In this document: positions 7,980-14,784 of the stretch, in pieces
Layout: every line of letters starts with the position of its first letter
Position numbering within the stretch: the first letter of the stretch is position 1
NCBI GenBank assembly: GCA_030635145.1
Contig: DAOVZK010000025.1
Coordinates: forward strand, 1-33,166
DNA length: 33,166 nt
Source of the DNA: Planctomycetota bacterium
GTDB taxonomy: Bacteria > Planctomycetota > Phycisphaerae > SM23-33
Direction of reading: 5' to 3'
The notes under the pieces: generated by a model
Told to the model about the DNA's origin: nothing
The model's input: the letters and a program-made list of their open reading frames with translations, nothing else
Database searches by the model: none
Position numbers and translations under genes: made by a program

Positions 7980-8008
7980 TTGAATATGGGTTATATTAAG
8001 GTCATAAT
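7975..8008 (+). promoter_or_regulatory. Putative promoter of URO-D-like gene 2
   Basis: TTGAAT (7980-7985), 17 bases, CATAAT (8003-8008). The 11-mer GTCCATTGAAT (7975-7985) is identical to that before the first URO-D-like gene (minus strand, 1937-1927). From the -35 end to the start codon is 64 bases here and 58 there. A Shine-Dalgarno AGAGG lies just before the ATG at 8050. Confidence 0.45.
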
Positions 8009-8049
8009 ATAGTAACAAAAGTGCAATTTATGATATCAAGAGGTAAAAC

Positions 8050-9120
8050 ATGATTAGTAAACAGTTGCGGAAATGTCTGGACGATCTAGCTGCGCGGATT
8101 GATTTGGAGCAGGAGCGAATTAACACCGCGGCCTGGATAAATTTCATTGAAGGTAATGTTGAGGGTGAGGTTTTTTGCCCTCCGTTACGTAAAGAAGCTC
8201 CGGCGAATATTGAGTGGCCCGAGATTAATCTCAACGACGCTTTCGATGATCCTGACAGTATGCTCATCAGTGAGTTCAAGATGGTGTCGGACCGGTTGGA
8301 TTATTCGTCGGGGCAACCGTTAAACGTGCGATGCAATTACGGTACGGGAATTTTGCCCACCTTGTTTGGATGCGAGATGTTTATGATGGATCGCGAACTC
8401 AATACTCTTTCGCCGGCGATTCCGCTTCACGACAAGGCAAAAATACAAAAGCTTCTCGACTCGGGTTTACCGGATATGCGGGCAGGACTTGGGGCGCGCG
8501 TGTTTGATACTGGCGAGTTGTTCATGGAAGTTTTTGAACAATATCCGATTATAGCCGAGGCGGTGGAGCTGTATCACCCGGATATTCAGGGGCCTATTGA
8601 CGTGGGAGAAGTTGTGTGGGGTAGCGAAATTTTTCTGGTATTTTATGACGATCCGGAAATGCTGCGGGCGTTTCTGCAATTGGTAACGGACACATATATC
8701 GCCTTTCTCCGAAAATGGTACGAGATCGTGCCGGTACCCAAGGATGGTTACAGCAGGCATTGGGGTATGCTTATTAAGGGTATACCGGCGCTGCGGAACG
8801 ATTCGCTGATGAATCTTTCACCGGAGTTGTATGCAGAGTTCGTACGGCCGATGGATCAGCAGATTTTCGATGAATTTGGCGGAGGGATTATTCATTTTTG
8901 CGGCCGCGGTGATCACTTTATCGAACCGATGAGCGAAATGCGGGGCCTGAACGGAATTGCCATGTCGCAGCCGGAATACAATGATATGGAGAAAATCTAC
9001 TGCAATACCGTGGATAAAAAAATTCCTCTGCTGGGGCTTCCGGAGGGGGCTGTCCAGGATGCTCTCAGCCAAAATCGGCCGTTGAGAGGGATGGTGGTTT
9101 CCGACAGGTGGTGTCACTAA
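8050..9120 (+). CDS. URO-D-like (MtaA/CmuA-type superfamily) protein 2
   Basis: A 356-residue soluble protein of the URO-D-like superfamily. The C-terminal part holds GGGIIHFCGRGDHFI, where H282-x-C284 matches the His-x-Cys zinc-type ligand pair of corrinoid/CoM methyltransferases in this superfamily. It is followed by a strand with GIAMSQPEYND and a third cysteine at 318 (KIYCNT), a plausible third ligand. The HemE signature is missing. The gene is preceded by AGAGG and stands alone downstream of its divergent AraC regulator. It likely moves a methyl group from, or otherwise processes, a small substrate. No corrinoid protein or methyltransferase partner is in the window, so the acceptor is unknown. 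Confidence 0.75.
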   Translation: MISKQLRKCLDDLAARIDLEQERINTAAWINFIEGNVEGEVFCPPLRKEAPANIEWPEINLNDAFDDPDSMLISEFKMVSDRLDYSSGQPLNVRCNYGTGILPTLFGCEMFMMDRELNTLSPAIPLHDKAKIQKLLDSGLPDMRAGLGARVFDTGELFMEVFEQYPIIAEAVELYHPDIQGPIDVGEVVWGSEIFLVFYDDPEMLRAFLQLVTDTYIAFLRKWYEIVPVPKDGYSRHWGMLIKGIPALRNDSLMNLSPELYAEFVRPMDQQIFDEFGGGIIHFCGRGDHFIEPMSEMRGLNGIAMSQPEYNDMEKIYCNTVDKKIPLLGLPEGAVQDALSQNRPLRGMVVSDRWCH

Positions 9121-9267
9121 AATGGATGGATTGCAGGGCGGATTGCCGATTTTTAGATATTTGCCGATAATTTTCGCAAAAATGCCGAAAATTGCCTGTA
9201 AGGGTATGATTTTAGGGGTATTTTGTCGCAATATCAAAAAAACGGGTGGGTTGGGCGGAAATCTGTG

Positions 9268-9295
9268 TTGACGATTAGGGGAAATCTGGTATACT
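9268..9295 (+). promoter_or_regulatory. Near-consensus sigma-70 promoter of small membrane protein gene
   Basis: TTGACG (9268-9273), a 16-base spacer, TATACT (9290-9295). Transcription would start near 9302, giving a leader of about 18 bases that contains the AAGGA ribosome site before the ATG at 9320. This is one of the best promoter matches in the window. Confidence 0.6.
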
Positions 9296-9319
9296 CACAG
9301 ATGTAGGAAGGATCCTGCT

Positions 9320-9619
9320 ATGACCGGTTTGGGAGAATCGGCTGCTCAATCCAAGGATGGGAAATGCTCAGGCCCGTGCTCACGGGATTGGAGTTTAGGA
9401 GACGTGAACTGGACTTTTTTGAGAGTGCTCGTTGTTGTGTTTGCCGTTTGTATGCTCGCGAATGTGATGTCTGCAAGTGGAATGGACGCAACAAGTTCTG
9501 AATCAGGCCCCGCACCGATTGCGGCTTCAGAAAGCCTGGAACTCGCCCTTGTAAGCATTATTCTTGGTGGGTGTCTCGTGTTTCTGTTTCGCCCCAAACG
9601 CTACCAAACTGCAGAGTAA
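9320..9619 (+). CDS. Small membrane protein of unknown function
   Basis: A 99-residue protein I do not recognise. It starts with a polar, Cys- and Ser-containing stretch, followed by a hydrophobic segment (about 31-52, WTFLRVLVVVFAVCMLANVM), a Ser/Thr/Pro/Glu-rich middle and a second hydrophobic segment (about 71-91) ending in FRPKRYQTAE. The C-terminal helix followed by Arg-Lys-Arg resembles sorting-type tails, but no PEP-CTERM motif is present. The RBS AAGGA lies seven bases from the ATG, and a near-consensus promoter sits just upstream, so the gene is probably real and well expressed. It is separate from the LptD-like gene downstream, which has its own promoter. Confidence 0.6.
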   Translation: MTGLGESAAQSKDGKCSGPCSRDWSLGDVNWTFLRVLVVVFAVCMLANVMSASGMDATSSESGPAPIAASESLELALVSIILGGCLVFLFRPKRYQTAE

Positions 9620-9824
9620 TGCAGTAACCCTTCATTTATCCCGAATTCGGCGGTGTTTCGCTCTGCGCCGGTGATTTTCTACACCAAGGTCAAAATTACG
9701 GGGAATCTTTTAATCTCATAACCTCAATTAATCCCGTTTAGAGCAGCAGCTGCCTTTCGTATCGTGCCACCTCCAACAGTTAAAAAAACTCTCAGGGTCT
9801 TTTTCAACAAATTCAACAAATTTA
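9620..9824. other. Gap with no recognised gene
   Basis: No coding or RNA gene seen. A short palindromic stretch near 9649-9669 (GGCGG to CTGCGCC) resembles the partial repeat at about 3100-3142. A short TTCAACAAA direct repeat lies at 9803-9820, just before the LptD-like promoter. Confidence 0.3.
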
Positions 9825-9854
9825 TCGACAAACCACCCTTGCTTGGCGTATCAT
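9825..9854 (+). promoter_or_regulatory. Putative promoter of the LptD-like gene
   Basis: TCGACA (9825-9830), an 18-base spacer and TATCAT (9849-9854), five of six consensus bases at each box. It would give a leader of about 145 bases before the chosen start at 10006, enough for the structured element at 9873-9913. Confidence 0.5.
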
Positions 9855-9872
9855 GCTCCGAAGGTTTTAGTG

Positions 9873-9913
9873 CATCCGCAGTTCCGATCTAGTCGGGAGC
9901 TTTTTTGCGGATG
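9873..9913 (+). promoter_or_regulatory. Structured leader: nested hairpins with T run before LptD-like gene
   Basis: An outer stem pairs CATCCGCA (9873-9880) with TGCGGATG (9906-9913). Inside it TTCCGA (9882-9887) pairs with TCGGGA (9893-9898), including one G-U, and is followed by GC and six T (9901-9906). The inner hairpin plus T run looks like a weak intrinsic terminator. The outer stem uses the last T of that run. The arrangement could act as an attenuator, a plain terminator of upstream transcripts, or a stabilising 5' structure. Confidence 0.4.
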
Positions 9914-10005
9914 ATTGTCAAGGTTCGTTAAAAATGTTACTGTCGGAATGGTCTTTGTCGGTCATTTCGTTTTTTTTGTGTCAGGCGCGGCCAGGTGCCA
10001 TAAAA

Positions 10006-13000
10006 ATGAGAATCGATATTATGAGATTACGATACCGATATGGATTTGCATGGTCCATCATCGCAGTGATTTTTAGCATTGCTGCTTGCTGCGGAAATGT
10101 TGCTTTCGCGGGGAACGTTAAATACCTCCAGGACGACGTGTCGATCAATGGCGCGAAGGTCAACACCTTCAGCGACAACGGCGATATGGTTGTGGTCGTT
10201 CGCGGTAAGTTCGTGATGACTATCGGGCAGCGCAGCATTGGCGGGCATGACGCGGTTATTTGGGTCAAGTCAGCCAAGGGCAAGCAGGTCGACAAGCACG
10301 ACATTACCATGTACGTCGAAGGGAATGTTCACATCACCGAGCCTGACGGTGCCACCGCCGACGACAACATGATGCTCATTCACGTTCACGCCGAAGGCAA
10401 ACTCAAACTCAACAGCGGCGAGCAGTTGAAGACTTCGCAGAAAGATTCACCACTCTACAAGCGAGCCGTTGCAACCAAAGTCAGCGAAACGGTGATGCTT
10501 CGGAAGGGGCGGGGCGGCAGGGTAGTTGACAGCAAACCGATCGTTGCGAGAAAGTCGGCAGTTCAGGGAACCCCGCGTTCGGTAAAAAATACCGACGACT
10601 CGGACGAAGAATTGCAGTCGCTCGATCTGGAAAATTTATCTTCGCATGGTTCTGTAGATGTACCGGGCGAGGCTCCGCTGGCGGCACCGGGTGATTTTAC
10701 GGCGAAGAAATCTGACGCCGCCACCGACAACAAAAAAACACCCACGAAAACTGCTGATGTGACTTCAGATTCCAGCACCGCAAAGAAACCCGCCGCAAAA
10801 ACTGACGAACCAAAAAAACGCCCCTCGATGCAGCCGGTATCTCTGCACGCCTCGGGTGGGTTGACTTCCGAAAAAGACCCCAAAGACCCGCACCAGCGAA
10901 TAACATTCATCAAGGGCGGGGTGATTCTCACGCAGGGTGCTCCCGAGAGCAATGGTCACATGTCGCTGCAGGCTCAGTCGGCGGTGCTGTACACTCGCGA
11001 TGACGTTCCGAAGTACGAAGAAGGCTACGAGGGGCGATCGAAGATGGCTGTTCCGCGTCTTACCGGTGCGGGAACCGGCGACGAGGAGATTACGGGCGTT
11101 TATCTCGAAGGTGACGTTATTATACGTCGCGGCGAGCGAAAAATTATGGGTGATGCCGCCTACTACGACTTCGTGGTTGAGAAGGCTACGATTCTCAAGC
11201 CCATTTTCAAAACCGTTCAGTCTCAGCGAAATATTCCCATTTATATCCGTGCCGACAAGGCAGTGATGACGTCTCCGCGCGAGATGAAATTCGAGCGAGC
11301 CATCATTTCGACCAGCGACTTTGCCACGCCGACGTATCACGTTGCCGCGCGCAGCGTCACCTTAACCGACCGTACACCCTACGGCCCCGAGGGCCAGCAA
11401 CTTGCCGAAAGCAGCGCAAGCCTTCGAATGTCGCATGTGACGTACAACGTCCGCGGATTTCCGGTTTTCTGGGCACCTTCCGTTGGTACGACTGTTGAGC
11501 AGGGTTCTACTGCTTTGCGAACGGCACAGGCGGGATACTTTGGCCCTAAGGGCTGGGGTGCCGAGACGGAATGGCATCTCTTCAGGCTGCTGGGGCTGGT
11601 AAAACCCGAAGGATTCAGCGCATATCTCACCGCCAACGTCTACCAAAAAGTCGTCCAGATGGGCGTGAACCTCGACTACGAACGCCGCGAAGGCAATCGG
11701 CAGTACAGTGGTTACGGAATGATCAACGGGCTGATAGATCGTTCCAGCACCGACAAGCTCGGTGACGAATACAACCCTGTTGTTCCCCGCCAGGAGCGTG
11801 GCAGCGTAATTTTGCGGCACAAGGAATTTCTCCCGCGCGATTGGCAGATTCAGGCTGAGTTGAGCCTCCTGAGCGACCGCAACTACCTGCAGTTCTTCTA
11901 TCCCGACGAATACTACACTGGCAAACCGCAGGAAAACCTGATCTACGCCAAGAAGCAGCGTGACAATTGGGCGATCACCGCGATGGTCAAGGCGAGGTTA
12001 AACTATTTTCTGACGCAGACGGAATCATATCCGGAGTTCGCGGCGTATCTTGTTGGTGAACCGCTGTGGCAAGACCGGCTGACGTATTTCGGTGAGGCGA
12101 ATTTCGGGGTCATGCGGTATCTCTACAGCAATCCGAATGTTCCCTACACCACGAACAAGAACCAGGACGTTTTCGCGATGTGGGACAGCAAAACCATGGC
12201 CCGCTTCGACACCAGACACGAAGTCGACTTACCGCTGCACGTCGAGACTCCGTACGGCCCGCTGAACGTAGTGCCATACGTTGTCGGTGGGGTTACCTAC
12301 TGGTCGGACAGCACCGATGCCACCCTCGGAATGCCCAACAGCAAGGGCGGAAAAGTTCGCCCGTATCTGCAGTTTGGTGCGCGAGCGAATATGAGCTTCT
12401 GGCGGATCTACAACCAGGTCGAAAATCGTCTCTGGGACATCCATCAGCTCAAACATATCATCACCCCGGAGCTGGTGGTGTTTGGCACGATGACAGGTGG
12501 GGTTGAACCTGAGGATCTTTATCCTATGAGCGAAGAAGTCGAAGGCATCCGGCAGAATGCGGGTATTGGTCTTACGATGCGGCAGAGATTGCAGACCAAA
12601 CGCGGGCCTGTCGGAAATCGCAGAACCGTCGACTGGATGAGATTGAATCTGGGCGTGGGATTCTTTAACCATCAGGCGAAAAATCATAGCGGTGACGGGG
12701 CGTTGCTGATGAGCACGACAGATCACAGCATACAGCGTGACTTTATCAATGGTGAGTACTTCTGGAGCATTTCAGACAGCACGTCGCTGTTGGCCGACTT
12801 TAACTACGACATCCAGGACGGGAAAATCGACCTCGCCAATATCGGCATGGCCGTTAATCGTACCCCTCGCCTGAGCTACTATTTCGGGTTCAGGTACATG
12901 AGCGATCTTGGAACGCGGTTAATGGCTAATGGGGATTCGATCAATCTTAATTCCGGTATCGTGACGGCCGGTGTCGAATATCGCATCAACAAAAAGTACT

Positions 13001-13239
13001 CCGTCAGCCTCTACGAGCAGTACGATTTCCTCTACCACGACGGCCGAAACCTCGGTACAAGAATCGGCATCATTCGCAGCTTCCCGCGATGGAAAGTGGG
13101 CCTGACGATGGCCTACGATCAGCGGTACTCGGGCGACGACGAATTTACCGTTATGCTTTCGCTATGGCCCGAAGGTATCCCCGAAGTTAAGCTGGGCACG
13201 GGTTCGTACAACCTCCTGAGCGAAAGCAGCGATAATTAA
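10006..13239 (+). CDS. lptD: LptD/OstA-like outer-membrane LPS assembly protein
   Basis: LptD is the outer-membrane beta-barrel that inserts lipopolysaccharide delivered by the LptA bridge. The start at 10006 (AGGTG, 8 bases upstream) gives a signal peptide ending CCGNVAFA-GN. Residues 36-150 and about 285-440 read as OstA/LptA-like beta-jellyroll segments (DGDMVVVVRGK; EITGVYLEGDVIIRRGERKI). They are separated by a Lys/Asp/Thr/Pro-rich insert at 190-285. Residues from about 465 form the barrel, with WDIHQLKHIITPELVVFG as the LptD-type central motif and a strand-rich C-terminus (VSLYEQYDFL, FTVMLSLWPEG). At about 1077 residues it is much longer than E. coli LptD (784). In-frame starts at 9934 and 10021 are possible. 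Its presence implies an outer membrane with LPS-like lipid. Confidence 0.82.
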   Translation: MRIDIMRLRYRYGFAWSIIAVIFSIAACCGNVAFAGNVKYLQDDVSINGAKVNTFSDNGDMVVVVRGKFVMTIGQRSIGGHDAVIWVKSAKGKQVDKHDITMYVEGNVHITEPDGATADDNMMLIHVHAEGKLKLNSGEQLKTSQKDSPLYKRAVATKVSETVMLRKGRGGRVVDSKPIVARKSAVQGTPRSVKNTDDSDEELQSLDLENLSSHGSVDVPGEAPLAAPGDFTAKKSDAATDNKKTPTKTADVTSDSSTAKKPAAKTDEPKKRPSMQPVSLHASGGLTSEKDPKDPHQRITFIKGGVILTQGAPESNGHMSLQAQSAVLYTRDDVPKYEEGYEGRSKMAVPRLTGAGTGDEEITGVYLEGDVIIRRGERKIMGDAAYYDFVVEKATILKPIFKTVQSQRNIPIYIRADKAVMTSPREMKFERAIISTSDFATPTYHVAARSVTLTDRTPYGPEGQQLAESSASLRMSHVTYNVRGFPVFWAPSVGTTVEQGSTALRTAQAGYFGPKGWGAETEWHLFRLLGLVKPEGFSAYLTANVYQKVVQMGVNLDYERREGNRQYSGYGMINGLIDRSSTDKLGDEYNPVVPRQERGSVILRHKEFLPRDWQIQAELSLLSDRNYLQFFYPDEYYTGKPQENLIYAKKQRDNWAITAMVKARLNYFLTQTESYPEFAAYLVGEPLWQDRLTYFGEANFGVMRYLYSNPNVPYTTNKNQDVFAMWDSKTMARFDTRHEVDLPLHVETPYGPLNVVPYVVGGVTYWSDSTDATLGMPNSKGGKVRPYLQFGARANMSFWRIYNQVENRLWDIHQLKHIITPELVVFGTMTGGVEPEDLYPMSEEVEGIRQNAGIGLTMRQRLQTKRGPVGNRRTVDWMRLNLGVGFFNHQAKNHSGDGALLMSTTDHSIQRDFINGEYFWSISDSTSLLADFNYDIQDGKIDLANIGMAVNRTPRLSYYFGFRYMSDLGTRLMANGDSINLNSGIVTAGVEYRINKKYSVSLYEQYDFLYHDGRNLGTRIGIIRSFPRWKVGLTMAYDQRYSGDDEFTVMLSLWPEGIPEVKLGTGSYNLLSESSDN

Positions 13240-13247
13240 CCAGCTCG

Positions 13248-13269
13248 GCCATGCAACTTGTTGCATGGC
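13248..13269 (+). terminator. Perfect stem-loop just after the LptD-like gene
   Basis: GCCATGCAA (13248-13256), loop CTTG, TTGCATGGC (13261-13269), starting 9 bases after the stop codon. Position and stability suggest a 3' end signal for the LptD-like mRNA, although no T run follows. Confidence 0.45.
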
Positions 13270-13284
13270 ACGGAATAATAGCTT

Positions 13285-13354
13285 GTAGGCCGGGTTTTAA
13301 CCCGGCGTTTTTTGATTTGCCGTTACTATCGTGCCGGGTCAAGACCCGGCCTAC
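13285..13354. repeat. Palindromic repeat family A, copy 1
   Basis: Two facing palindromes: GTAGGCCGGGT-TTTA-ACCCGGC at the left, and GCCGGGTC-AA-GACCCGGC ending CCTAC at the right. The outer GTAGGCCGGGT and ACCCGGCCTAC are inverted. A second copy lies at 31529-31596, with the same outer arms and a different middle. This is REP/BIME-like architecture and lies in an intergenic space, as usual for such repeats. Confidence 0.8.
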
Positions 13355-13387
13355 AACTTGCGGCCGGTGGCAATTGCAGCAAAATTT

Positions 13388-13462
13388 GGTAGGGTGCGTA
13401 ACTCGCTTACGCACCAATAATCGATAAACCCAATCGGTGCGTAACGAGTTACGCACCCTACC
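13388..13462. repeat. Palindromic repeat family B: nested inverted repeat
   Basis: The left arm at 13388-13415 begins GGTAGGGTGCGTAACTCG. The right arm ends in the inverse, CGAGTTACGCACCCTACC, at 13462. The arms are 27 bp and differ by one inserted C. Each arm is itself palindromic (GGTGCGTAAC facing GTTACGCACC). The element can fold as one long hairpin or as two short ones. It ends 39 bases before the next start codon. Confidence 0.8.
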
Positions 13463-13501
13463 TTGCTAAGGCATGCGTATTTAATGCATGAGGGGTCTGC
13501 T

Positions 13502-14170
13502 ATGGACGAAAAAAATCTGCAGCACGATGAACAAAATTCTCCCGAGCAGGAGGATGTAACATCTACGCTGGGTTCCGCCACGCCCGAAGTCCCCACCGAT
13601 CAAGACACCACCGATCAAGCCACATCAAAACCGAAACCCGGATTCTTCAGCCAGCCAATCAGCCGCTCATTTTTCATAGGATTTGCACTTACCGCCGTGA
13701 TCGGAGGATTCTCCGTATTAATACCGTCGCCTGCGTATCACTGCCGGCCAAGAGAATTGGCTCATGCTACAATTTGTGCGTCGAATATGAGTAGTATCGG
13801 CAAGAGTATTGCAATCTGCACTGGGGAGAATAAAAACCATTCACCATCAGATTTTTATGCAATGATTGAGACTGGACCTCCACGCGGACTTTTTAAGTGT
13901 CCCAGCCTGTTTCGTGAAGAAAAGTGCAACCCAACATATGATTCCGCGGGTAAGTATCTTAAAGATATGGATTACATTTACACTCTTCGCGGAATGGAGA
14001 TTGAAAAACTTCTACCCGAGATGCTGATGCTCTATGAATTACCTGACAAGCATTGCAATACATTGTTGGCTGGGTGTTTCGTACGACAACAATGTGATAG
14101 CGACAGTTTTCGCAAAAAGATTCAGGAGTGTAATGACTTTCTTGCAAATAAACGGGGGGTGCAAAAATGA
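13502..14170 (+). CDS. Single-pass membrane protein with prepilin-like domain, unknown function
   Basis: A 222-residue protein from the ATG at 13502, chosen because AGGGG lies six bases upstream (an in-frame start 39 bases earlier lacks this). Residues 1-50 are acidic and Gln/Thr/Pro-rich, then comes a transmembrane segment (about 55-75, SFFIGFALTAVIGGFSVLI). The outer part contains CASNMSSIGKSIAICTGENK and later LFKCPS. These resemble the DUF1559/pseudopilin-type soluble domain of planctomycetes (C-x-x-N-x-x-x-I-G-x-x-x, later F-x-C-P). The N-terminal prepilin cleavage motif is absent. Seven to eight cysteines suggest disulfides outside the cytoplasm. It overlaps the next gene by four bases, so the two are likely translated together. 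Function not known. Confidence 0.65.
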   Translation: MDEKNLQHDEQNSPEQEDVTSTLGSATPEVPTDQDTTDQATSKPKPGFFSQPISRSFFIGFALTAVIGGFSVLIPSPAYHCRPRELAHATICASNMSSIGKSIAICTGENKNHSPSDFYAMIETGPPRGLFKCPSLFREEKCNPTYDSAGKYLKDMDYIYTLRGMEIEKLLPEMLMLYELPDKHCNTLLAGCFVRQQCDSDSFRKKIQECNDFLANKRGVQK

Positions 14171-14709
14171 GATTTTTCAAAGGCGTGCTTTTTGGAATTG
14201 TTGTGCTGGGGCTTATCGGTGTTGTGGTGTATTTCTGTGGAGATTACAGGACTAATAGGCCACCTTTTGATTGCGAGTATGTTTTGTCGGCGGATGGTGT
14301 TCAGAAGGTCGGCGATGCGGTTGCGGGGTATACCAAGGCGCAATTCCGTCGGCCGAGCTCGCTTGGTGAGCTGGTAAGCGAGGGATATCTGTCGCAGGCG
14401 GATTTGTTCGACGCGTCTCGCCGCAAAAAAACAGACCCCGACGGTAAACCGCTCACACCCGACGTAATTTACTTTTCCGCCCTGCGCCCCAACGACCCTC
14501 CCGATACGGTTTTGCTCTGCACCGTGGTGCGAAAAAACGAGAACGATAAGTACAGCGTTGTTTTTAATGACGGGCGATTCGCTCAACTTACGCGTCAGCA
14601 GCTCGTCAACGCACTCAATCGCACATATTCCCATATCTGCAGGTCTCTTCCCCAAACCGCAGCTACCTCTCAAGGTACTGCTCCCGAACCAAAACAGACG
14701 CACTCTTGA
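14167..14709 (+). CDS. Membrane-anchored protein of unknown function, paired with upstream gene
   Basis: A 180-residue protein beginning with a signal-anchor (residues 3-25, FFKGVLFGIVVLGLIGVVVYF). The rest is soluble and probably extracytoplasmic. It contains a helix, then YTKAQFRRPSSLGELVSEGYL, a pattern like the x-P-x-S-L-x-E-L-x-x-x-G-Y segment of pseudopilin-type proteins, then a beta-like part (VIYFSALRPNDPPDTVLLCTV). The tail is Thr/Gln/Pro-rich. Start ATGA overlaps the stop of the preceding gene, with GGGGGGTG as RBS. The preceding protein has a similar layout and the pair may form a complex; this is inferred only from overlap and shared architecture. Confidence 0.6.
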   Translation: MRFFKGVLFGIVVLGLIGVVVYFCGDYRTNRPPFDCEYVLSADGVQKVGDAVAGYTKAQFRRPSSLGELVSEGYLSQADLFDASRRKKTDPDGKPLTPDVIYFSALRPNDPPDTVLLCTVVRKNENDKYSVVFNDGRFAQLTRQQLVNALNRTYSHICRSLPQTAATSQGTAPEPKQTHS

Positions 14710-14784
14710 GGGCGTTGCGGATTTCGTGTAGGCTGTGCATGTGGTATATATCCCGCACAATGGCATCAGCTACAGTAATAAAAA

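Noticed and set aside
13463-13501. Upstream in-frame start for the prepilin-like gene
   Set aside because: It would begin directly at the edge of the family B repeat without an RBS; the ATG at 13502 has AGGGG at good spacing.
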